The notes under the pieces: model-generated | Told to the model about the DNA's origin: nothing | Databases searched by the model: none | What the model saw: the letters and a program-made list of their open reading frames with translations, nothing else | Program-made: the position numbers and the translations under genes | Origin: Acidobacteriota bacterium | Lineage (GTDB): Bacteria > Acidobacteriota > Thermoanaerobaculia > Multivoradales > JAHEKO01 | Assembly: GCA_030610025.1 (NCBI GenBank) | Contig: JAUWSP010000190.1 | Location: 1-6,017 of the forward strand | Direction: 5' to 3' | DNA: 6,017 bases | Part shown: piece by piece, positions 1 to 6,017 of the stretch | How the letters are laid out: every line of letters begins with the position of its first letter | How positions within the stretch are numbered: the first letter of the stretch is position 1

Positions 1-496
1 GCTCAAGATGGCGGGTACCGATCAGAAGCGCCACAGCATGGTCCGGGAACTGGATATCGATCCGATAACCCGACAGGTCACCCACATCGATTTCCTCCGG
101 GTGCTCATGACCGAGAAGGTCAAGGTCCAGGTGCCGATCAACCTCGAGGGCACTCCCAACGGTGTCAAGAACGAGGGCGGTGTTCTCGACTTCATCACGC
201 GAGAGGTGGAGGTCGAGTGCCTTCCAGGGGACATCCCGCAGTCGATGGAGCTCGACGTCAACGACTTGGAAATAGGAAGTCACTACGAAGTCAAGGATCT
301 GGATGTGCCCAAGGGTGTCGAGCTGATGGTCGAGCTGGACAAGGTGATCGTAGCGGTCGCCCACAGCCGAGTGGCAACCGAGATCGAGGAGGCGGATGCC
401 GAGCTGGCGGAGGCTGGACTCCTGGAGGAAGAGGATGCCGAGCCCGAGCTCATTGGACGATCTTCCGAGGAAGAAACCGAAGAAGAAGAAGAGTAG
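1..496 (+). CDS. rplY: 50S ribosomal protein bL25, CTC/TL5 long form (5'-truncated by window edge)
   Basis: bL25 binds 5S rRNA in the central protuberance of the large ribosomal subunit. The frame is open from base 2 to the window edge with no stop, and the ATG at 8 falls inside the protein, so the true start lies upstream. The first ~30 visible residues match the end of the 5S rRNA-binding domain: a basic stretch, then DPITRQVTHIDFLRV, which parallels the RHPYKPKLQHIDFVRA end of E. coli L25. By that alignment roughly 60 N-terminal residues are missing. The rest is the C-terminal beta domain of the CTC/TL5 form (NLEGTPNGVKNEGGVLD, then LPGDIPQSMELDVNDLEIG and the DLDVPKGVEL region), absent from the short E. 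coli protein. The last ~35 residues are a low-complexity Glu-rich tail ending EEETEEEEE, as is usual in this subfamily. pth follows after 78 nt, a common pairing. The family call is secure; only the 5' end is unknown. Confidence 0.94.
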   Translation, partial: LKMAGTDQKRHSMVRELDIDPITRQVTHIDFLRVLMTEKVKVQVPINLEGTPNGVKNEGGVLDFITREVEVECLPGDIPQSMELDVNDLEIGSHYEVKDLDVPKGVELMVELDKVIVAVAHSRVATEIEEADAELAEAGLLEEEDAEPELIGRSSEEETEEEEE

Positions 497-574
497 AGGT
501 TCGATCCGTTCGACACTTCTCTGGGCCGTGCCGGCGCAGGTACCCCTCAGCCATCGTCCGCCACCGAGCCATTC

Positions 575-1168
575 ATGAATTTGGACACGCCAGAACAGGC
601 GAGCGCCGGGGTTCGACTCATCGTCGGTTTGGGTAATCCGGGAGATCGCTACCGAGGGACCCGCCACAACCTGGGCGTCGCCGTGGTTGAAGAACTGGCC
701 AGCCGCCGTGGGAGCGCTTTTGATCGAATCGAATGCAATTCGCTGCTGGCCATCGAGCCCTCGGTCATTTTGGCTCGCCCGCAGACCTATATGAACCGAA
801 GTGGCTACGCCCTGCGATGTCTGGTGGAGAAACGGGACTTGCAAGCCGGAGAGATTCTCGTCGTCTTCGATGATGTTCACCTGCCGTTGGGGAGAATCCG
901 CTTCCGCAGGTCCGGTGGTCCTGGTGGACACCGGGGCATGGAGTCCGTGATCCAGAATCTTCAAAGCGAGAGCATCTCCCGGCTGCGTCTGGGAGTCGCG
1001 AACCGCGAAGAAGCGCTGGAGGGTGAAGCCCTCGTCGCATTTGTGCTCTCACCGTTTCTGGAAACGGAGCTTGGCGAAGTGAAGGACATGACCGCCCGCG
1101 CAGCGGATGCCTGTGAGCGCTGGTTGGCGGAGGGTCCAGAAGCAACCATGAACGAGTTCAACCGTTGA
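575..1168 (+). CDS. pth: peptidyl-tRNA hydrolase (Pth, bacterial type 1)
   Basis: Pth cleaves the ester bond of peptidyl-tRNA released by drop-off, recycling tRNA in the cytoplasm. The 197-residue length is normal. Signatures in order: VGLGNPG (17-23, substrate-binding Asn21), RHNLG with the catalytic His31, PQTYMNRSG (Asn74), VVFDDVHLPLG (catalytic Asp99) and GGPGGHRGM (114-122). Compared with E. coli Pth, the residues equivalent to Asn10, His20, Asn68 and Asp93 are kept. The Asn114 position in GGHNG reads Arg120 here, and the second Asp of DELDLPPG is a His. The ATG at 575 gives a 12-residue extension before the first beta strand. No Shine-Dalgarno is visible in front of it, and the TTG at 581 is a possible but unsupported alternative. 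The gene lies 78 nt after rplY and 75 nt before hppA. Function is near certain; start and fine specificity are less so. Confidence 0.96.
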   Translation: MNLDTPEQASAGVRLIVGLGNPGDRYRGTRHNLGVAVVEELASRRGSAFDRIECNSLLAIEPSVILARPQTYMNRSGYALRCLVEKRDLQAGEILVVFDDVHLPLGRIRFRRSGGPGGHRGMESVIQNLQSESISRLRLGVANREEALEGEALVAFVLSPFLETELGEVKDMTARAADACERWLAEGPEATMNEFNR

Positions 1169-1211
1169 CCGGGCAACTGGAAGCCGGTAGTTGAAAGACT
1201 CGCGCCGGGTG

Positions 1212-1226
1212 AAGATGCGCCATCTT
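1212..1226 (+). promoter_or_regulatory. Perfect hairpin touching the hppA ribosome binding site
   Basis: AAGATG (1212-1217) and CATCTT (1221-1226) are exact reverse complements around a CGC triloop. The hairpin ends directly at the Shine-Dalgarno run that begins at 1227. In the mRNA it could influence access to the hppA initiation site, or insulate it from upstream structure. A second, bulged stem (CAACT 1174-1178 with AGTTG 1189-1193) lies just after the pth stop. No T-tract follows either one, so neither looks like an intrinsic terminator. The pairing is seen directly; any role is inferred. Confidence 0.4.
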
Positions 1227-1234
1227 GGAGGAGG
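1227..1234 (+). promoter_or_regulatory. Strong ribosome binding site that fixes the hppA GTG start
   Basis: GGAGGAGG lies 9 nt before the GTG at 1244, close to ideal spacing. The ATG codons at 1253 and 1262 would sit 18 and 27 nt away, so GTG is the best-supported initiator. This is the strongest Shine-Dalgarno in the window besides those of rpsF and rpsR, which suggests high expression. Confidence 0.75.
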
Positions 1235-1243
1235 AACCTGAAC

Positions 1244-3319
<2,076 letters not shown>

Positions 3320-3366
3320 ATCGGAGGCTGGAATCCGGCGCGGGAGCTGGAGTCGAGCGTCAGACA

Positions 3367-3394
3367 TTGCTTTTGGCCGAGGATAGGCTAGAAT
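3367..3394 (+). promoter_or_regulatory. Predicted sigma-70 type promoter for rpsF-rpsR-rplI-methyltransferase
   Basis: TTGCTT (3367-3372) and TAGAAT (3389-3394) are separated by 16 bp, each with four or five matches to consensus. A GC-rich stretch (CGGCGGCC, 3395-3402) follows the -10 box. In well-studied proteobacteria such GC-rich discriminators mark stringently controlled ribosomal promoters. Transcription would start near 3400-3402, giving a leader of about 100 nt. This is the best promoter match among the intergenic regions and lies where an independent promoter is expected. It rests on sequence match alone. Confidence 0.55.
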
Positions 3395-3412
3395 CGGCGG
3401 CCAGTCGTAGTG

Positions 3413-3435
3413 AGGCGCAGTCGAGTGCTGCGCTT
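3413..3435 (+). promoter_or_regulatory. Hairpin I in the rpsF leader
   Basis: AGGCGCAG (3413-3420) pairs with CTGCGCTT (3428-3435): eight base pairs including one G-U, around the 7-nt loop TCGAGTG. No T-run follows, so it is not a canonical terminator. It lies just downstream of the predicted transcription start and is probably part of the leader's structure, possibly protecting the 5' end. Confidence 0.45.
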
Positions 3436-3446
3436 CCAACCATCAA

Positions 3447-3492
3447 CCTCTCTGTCCCCGCGAAGTCGGGGACTGACAAGGCCAGAGGGAGG
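3447..3492 (+). promoter_or_regulatory. rpsF leader hairpin II with possible ribosome-binding-site pairing; candidate S6:S18 autoregulatory element
   Basis: GTCCCCG (3454-3460) and CGGGGAC (3467-3473) form a perfect 7-bp stem with loop CGAAGT. Outside it, CCTC-TCT (3447-3453) can pair with AGA and GAGG (3484-3486 and 3489-3492) across a 2-nt GG bulge. That outer pairing would enclose hairpin II and cover the rpsF Shine-Dalgarno (core GGAGG, 3488-3492). In many bacteria the bS6:bS18 complex represses its own operon by binding a leader hairpin that mimics its 16S rRNA site and contains a CCG trinucleotide. Position, CCG content and possible site masking fit that idea, but I have not matched the published consensus base by base. 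Confidence 0.45.
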
Positions 3493-3503
3493 ATTCAATA
3501 TCC

Positions 3504-3896
3504 ATGCGTAGGTATGAGTTGATGTTCGTGGCCGACCCTCGTCTCTCCGACGAGGAGGTCGTGGAGCTGAGCCAGGACTTCCAGAAGATGATCACCGATG
3601 AAGGAGGAGTCATCGCCAAGGAGGAGAGCTGGGGCAAACGGAAGCTGGCGTATCCGATCGACAAGCTGACCGAAGGGCACTACGTGCTGCTGCATGTGCA
3701 GTGTGAGGACGGTAGCCCCTTTGGCATGGTGCGGCAAAGAATGCAGCAGAGTGACAGCGTTTTGCGGTATCTGACGGTCCGAGTCGACGCAGGTCGACTG
3801 AGGGAACGGGCACCCAGGAAACCGGCAACCGAGGAAGGGGAGCCCGCCGTTGAAGCCTCGACTCAGACGGAAGGTGACCGTGAGGAGGGTAACTGA
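3504..3896 (+). CDS. rpsF: 30S ribosomal protein bS6
   Basis: bS6 binds as a heterodimer with bS18 to the central domain of 16S rRNA in the platform of the small subunit. The 130 residues start with the typical [12 protein letters not shown]. They contain [20 protein letters not shown] (43-62) and end the ferredoxin-like core with [13 protein letters not shown] (83-95). Residues ~100-130 form a charged, Glu- and Thr-rich, probably disordered tail, longer than a minimal bS6 but common in the family. The ATG at 3504 follows a Shine-Dalgarno (AGGGAGGA, 3486-3493) at 11 nt from its GGAGG core, somewhat long. The TGA stop shares its A with the rpsR ATG (TGATG), so the two partner proteins are probably translationally coupled, in keeping with 1:1 assembly. 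Confidence 0.98.
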   Translation: MRRYELMFVADPRLSDEEVVELSQDFQKMITDEGGVIAKEESWGKRKLAYPIDKLTEGHYVLLHVQCEDGSPFGMVRQRMQQSDSVLRYLTVRVDAGRLRERAPRKPATEEGEPAVEASTQTEGDREEGN

Positions 3897-4147
3897 TGCC
3901 AGGCCCAGCCAGAGGATCCGGTAAAAAGAAGTTCTACTTCCGGCGGCGAAAGGTCTGTCGGATGTGTGCCGATAAGCTCGACACCGTGGACTACAAGGAC
4001 ATTCGCTTCCTCCAGCAGTACCTGGTAGAGCGCTCGAAAATCCTGCCGCGGCGCATCTCGGGTACCTGCGCGAAGCACCAGCGTGTCATTCAACAGGCCA
4101 TCAAGCGGGCAAGGCATCTGGCTCTGCTGCCCTATACATCGGACTAG
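3896..4147 (+). CDS. rpsR: 30S ribosomal protein bS18, zinc-ligand (C+) form
   Basis: bS18 is the partner of bS6 on the platform of the 30S subunit. The 83 residues have the usual order: a basic N-terminus, [12 protein letters not shown] (13-24), [20 protein letters not shown] (32-51), [12 protein letters not shown] (52-63) and the C-terminal [12 protein letters not shown] (69-80). Cys21, Cys24, Cys58 and His61 form a CxxC...CxxH set that would bind zinc, the ancestral form; species that economise on zinc often carry versions lacking these cysteines. A strong Shine-Dalgarno (AGGAGG, 3883-3888) inside the rpsF 3' end lies 7 nt before the ATG. It shares one base with rpsF and is followed 9 nt later by rplI. 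Confidence 0.99.
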   Translation: MPGPARGSGKKKFYFRRRKVCRMCADKLDTVDYKDIRFLQQYLVERSKILPRRISGTCAKHQRVIQQAIKRARHLALLPYTSD

Positions 4148-4156
4148 GAGAGCATG

Positions 4157-4603
4157 ATGCAAGTCATCTTGATGCAGGACGTTTTGCATACGGGCAAGCG
4201 CGGCGAGACCGTCAATGTCAAGCCTGGGTACGCCAGGAACTTCCTGATCCCCAAGGGCTTTGCTCTGGAGGCCACGCAGGGCAACCAGAAGTACTTCCAG
4301 CAGCAGCGCAAGAAGATCGATGCCCATCACGCCAAGGAGCGGGAGGCGGCTCAGGAAATCGCAGCCGAGATCGGCACGCTGCGATTGCGAATCGTCAAGC
4401 GCGTCAGCGAGGCCGAAACTCTCTACGGGTCGGTCACGGCTGGCGAAATCAACGAACTGCTGCATGAGAAGGGTGTGACTGTCGATCGGCGGCGCATCGA
4501 CCTCGAAGGTGGTATCAAGACACTGGGAGAGCATCAGGTCAGAATCGAGCTGCACCCAGAAGTCGTCGCGGAAGTCACGGTCACGGTCGAAGCGGAAGAG
4601 TAG
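4157..4603 (+). CDS. rplI: 50S ribosomal protein bL9
   Basis: bL9 is an elongated protein at the base of the L1 stalk that binds 23S rRNA domain V and affects translational fidelity. The signature GKRGETVNVKPGYARNFLIP (13-32) marks the N-terminal rRNA-binding domain. A charged connecting helix spans ~42-74 (Gln/Lys/Glu rich). The C-terminal domain contains LYGSVTAGEINELL (89-102) and IKTLGEHQVRIELHPEV (120-136). Two ATGs lie in tandem at 4154 and 4157. I chose 4157 because it gives the family's standard MQVIL start and places the AGGAG (4146-4150) 6 nt upstream instead of 3; this makes 148 residues. The Shine-Dalgarno overlaps the rpsR stop codon, so translation is probably coupled. Confidence 0.97.
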   Translation: MQVILMQDVLHTGKRGETVNVKPGYARNFLIPKGFALEATQGNQKYFQQQRKKIDAHHAKEREAAQEIAAEIGTLRLRIVKRVSEAETLYGSVTAGEINELLHEKGVTVDRRRIDLEGGIKTLGEHQVRIELHPEVVAEVTVTVEAEE

Positions 4604-4608
4604 GGCAG

Positions 4609-5859
4609 ATGCCGAGCCCGGAGCCGCCCAGGCCGGAACCCTCGATCGAGGACTTCGTCGGCGAGCCGACGCGTGACCTGTCGGCCTGGCGTTGGCTGTG
4701 GGAAGGCAACCGATCCTTCCCTGTAGTCAACCGCCGTACGGGGTTTGCCGGCTGGGCCGAGCGACTCCTGAAGCGCCTGGCGCGCCCCTTCCGGCCGGCA
4801 GTTACCCTGCCACAGCACGATCTTTGGGTGCGACAGCAGACCTTCAACCTGATCGTCCTGGAGAATCTCGAGTTTCTACAGAGGGCCCCCAGCGATTTCA
4901 TTCGCGATCTGCGGCAGGTCCGCGACGACCTGGTGCGAGATGTCCAGAACAATCACCGGCGGATCACCTATCTCGAGGCCTTTCCTCGGGAGGTGCTGAC
5001 GGATTTCAATCAGCATACCGATGCCCTATACGCCTTGATGGATCAGAGGCTGGATCGGTACCGCAGGCAGAGCCAACACTACTGGAGCCGGTTGGGGAGT
5101 CTTCTGGCGATGGTCTCGGAGACGGAGGGTGAGCCGGTCAGCCGTGCGGCGCTGGAAGAGGTCTGGAAAGACCAGGGGTATCTGGAGCTCGAGGACCGGT
5201 TTCGCGGCACCCGAGAGGAGATTTCGAATCGAGCAGAGGCCTATCTAGGCTTCCTGGAAGGGAAGGGGGCAGTCCTGGATCTGGGTTGCGGCAGGGGCGA
5301 GATGCTCACCGTCCTGGGAGAGCATGGCCTCTCTGCCCGCGGCGTGGATCAGAGTGAGGAGATGGTGGCGCACTGCAAGAGCCTGGGCCTCACCGCCGAC
5401 AGGGCCGATCTGTTCGGTACGCTCGAGGAGGCTCGGGAGGGGAGCCTGGGTGGTGTTCTGTCCGTCCACGTGATCGAGCACTTGGAGCCGACGGATCTGG
5501 ATCGCCTGGTGCGACTCGCCTGGCGAGCTCTGGAGCCGAATGGAACCCTGATCCTGGAGACCCCGAATCCCCTTTCTCTGGTGGTGGCAGCGAGGAATTT
5601 CTGGCTCGACCCGACCCACCGAAGACCGGTGCATCCCGCAACCCTCATGCTGCTGTTCGAACAAGCCGGCTTCGATCCGGTGGAGCGGCTCGACCTGCGC
5701 CCTTTCGAAGCCGGGGACCGTCTACCCGAGATCGACCTGGCAGACCTGTCCGATGAGATGAAGCCGGTGGCGGACCACATCAATCGGCTGCGGGATCAAC
5801 TGGATGAGCTGCTGTACGGATTTCAGGACTATGCGATGGTGGGCACGAAGCCGCAGTAG
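4609..5859 (+). CDS. class I SAM-dependent methyltransferase, surface-polysaccharide type
   Basis: A 416-residue cytoplasmic protein with no signal peptide or membrane segment. The C-terminal half is a Rossmann-fold methyltransferase: motif I VLDLGCGRGE (222-231), the acidic ribose-binding residue in GVDQSEEM (Asp247), LSVHVIEHL (284-292), ILETPNP (315-321) and the lineage-typical DPTHRRPVHP (334-343). The N-terminal ~185 residues are a Pro-rich lead, a basic amphipathic stretch (GWAERLLKRLARPF, 48-61), a QQTFN segment (76-80) and helical, Arg/Asp-rich sequence. The family I recognise, with YLELEDRFRGTREEI just before the domain, is usually found with glycosyltransferases in O-antigen or exopolysaccharide clusters. 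Its likely substrate is therefore a glycan or lipid-linked sugar, but the acceptor is unknown. It starts 5 nt after the rplI stop with only a weak GAGTAGGG ribosome binding site, which suggests coupling to rplI. dnaB is the more usual neighbour there. Confidence 0.88.
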   Translation: MPSPEPPRPEPSIEDFVGEPTRDLSAWRWLWEGNRSFPVVNRRTGFAGWAERLLKRLARPFRPAVTLPQHDLWVRQQTFNLIVLENLEFLQRAPSDFIRDLRQVRDDLVRDVQNNHRRITYLEAFPREVLTDFNQHTDALYALMDQRLDRYRRQSQHYWSRLGSLLAMVSETEGEPVSRAALEEVWKDQGYLELEDRFRGTREEISNRAEAYLGFLEGKGAVLDLGCGRGEMLTVLGEHGLSARGVDQSEEMVAHCKSLGLTADRADLFGTLEEAREGSLGGVLSVHVIEHLEPTDLDRLVRLAWRALEPNGTLILETPNPLSLVVAARNFWLDPTHRRPVHPATLMLLFEQAGFDPVERLDLRPFEAGDRLPEIDLADLSDEMKPVADHINRLRDQLDELLYGFQDYAMVGTKPQ

Positions 5860-5860
5860 C

Positions 5861-5900
5861 CGGGTAGGCCCCATAACGAATCAGTCAGCTGCCTAGCCCG
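5861..5900 (+). terminator. Bulged stem-loop right after the methyltransferase stop; possible operon end
   Basis: CGGGTAGGC (5861-5869) pairs with GCCTAGCCCG (5891-5900) over nine base pairs with one bulged G, and a loop of 21 nt. It starts 2 nt after the stop codon, where a transcript end would be expected. The following bases (ACCTTCTCACC) are not a T-tract, so it is not a classical intrinsic terminator. It may slow polymerase, stabilise the mRNA 3' end, or have no role. Confidence 0.35.
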
Positions 5901-5976
5901 ACCTTCTCACCAACGTTCTACTGCAAGACCGAATATGCCCGAACTTACTACGTTTTCCGCCCTCATCCCTCCTCGC

Positions 5977-5991
5977 CGTACTTCAAGTACG
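5977..5991. repeat. Perfect 15-nt palindrome CGTACTTCAAGTACG
   Basis: Seven-base arms (CGTACTT and AAGTACG) are exact reverse complements around a single central C. The 1-nt centre is too tight for an ordinary RNA hairpin with all pairs formed, so it reads more naturally as a double-stranded protein site or as the core of a dispersed intergenic repeat. No gene start is visible close to it inside the window. Confidence 0.5.
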
Positions 5992-6017
5992 CCTGCGGGG
6001 GCTTCGGTTGTCAGGCC

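Larger units (their letters stand above)
5860..6017 (+). other. Gene-free tail after the methyltransferase
   Basis: 158 nt with no convincing gene, visibly richer in A and T than the coding sequence before it. It holds the stem-loop and palindrome listed separately. A + strand frame opens at the ATG at 5935 and runs 27 codons to the window edge, with no Shine-Dalgarno. A - strand frame runs in from the edge for 36 codons to a stop at 5909-5907. Either could be the edge of a gene beyond the window, but neither looks like a protein family I know. Confidence 0.5.

Noticed and set aside
8..496. ATG at 8 as the true start of the bL25 gene
   Set aside because: The frame is open to the window edge, and residues around the ATG align inside the 5S rRNA-binding domain, so the ATG is internal.
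1165..1193. TTGACC (1165-1170) and TAGTTG (1188-1193) with a 17-bp spacer as a promoter for hppA
   Set aside because: The -10 element matches consensus only at its first two bases, and the -35 overlaps the pth stop; TTGAAA at 1191 has no matching -10 either.
3413..3435. Intrinsic terminator for hppA
   Set aside because: The hairpin is not followed by a T-tract and lies downstream of the predicted rpsF promoter, so it is better read as leader structure.
3863..4555. A 230-codon - strand frame opposite rpsF, rpsR and rplI
   Set aside because: It lies antisense to three unmistakable ribosomal-protein genes and has no recognisable domain or convincing initiation site.
4154..4603. rplI starting at the first of two tandem ATGs (4154)
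   Set aside because: It would begin MMQVIL and sit only 3 nt from the Shine-Dalgarno; the second ATG at 4157 gives the family-standard start and better spacing.
5935..6017. A new + strand gene beginning at the ATG at 5935
   Set aside because: There is no Shine-Dalgarno, only 27 codons are visible, the peptide is low in information, and the region also contains the palindrome; not enough to call a gene.

Overview
The window is a GC-rich, densely packed stretch of bacterial chromosome with all genes on the + strand. It carries a translation-centred gene neighbourhood: the 3' part of rplY (bL25 of the long CTC/TL5 type), pth (peptidyl-tRNA hydrolase), hppA (membrane-bound ion-pumping pyrophosphatase), rpsF (bS6), rpsR (bS18), rplI (bL9), and a gene for a class I SAM-dependent methyltransferase of the surface-polysaccharide type. 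The order rplY-pth-...-rpsF-rpsR-rplI is common in Deltaproteobacteria-like and some other Gram-negative lineages. With the long acidic-tailed bL25, GC-rich codon use and a K+-dependent type pyrophosphatase, the window fits a deltaproteobacterial, acidobacterial or related genome. The sequence alone does not support a species-level call.

Layout. 1-496: rplY, cut at its 5' end by the window edge. 497-574: short spacer with no clear ribosome binding site for the next gene. 575-1168: pth. 1169-1243: spacer with a perfect hairpin touching a very strong Shine-Dalgarno sequence. 1244-3319: hppA with a GTG start. 3320-3503: the main regulatory interval, with a plausible sigma-70 promoter (TTGCTT, 16 bp, TAGAAT) and a leader of about 100 nt. 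The leader holds two hairpins and a possible pairing that would hide the rpsF ribosome binding site. 3504-4603: rpsF, rpsR and rplI, tightly packed (one shared base, then a 9-nt gap). 4609-5859: the methyltransferase, starting 5 nt after the rplI stop. 5860-6017: a gene-free tail with a stem-loop just after the last stop codon and a perfect 15-nt palindrome near the window end.

How the genes fit together. Five of the seven genes serve the ribosome or recycle peptidyl-tRNA. The pyrophosphatase hydrolyses PPi, which aminoacyl-tRNA and nucleic-acid synthesis release in quantity, and stores the energy as an ion gradient, so its place among growth-linked genes is metabolically sensible. The methyltransferase is the outlier: its relatives usually sit in cell-surface glycan loci, yet here it is spaced for co-translation with rplI.

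I see no previously undescribed system in this window. The points most worth a second look are the structured rpsF leader, the gene-free tail with its palindrome, the Asn-to-Arg change in a conserved Pth position, and the insertion of hppA and a glycan-type methyltransferase into the ribosomal-protein neighbourhood.
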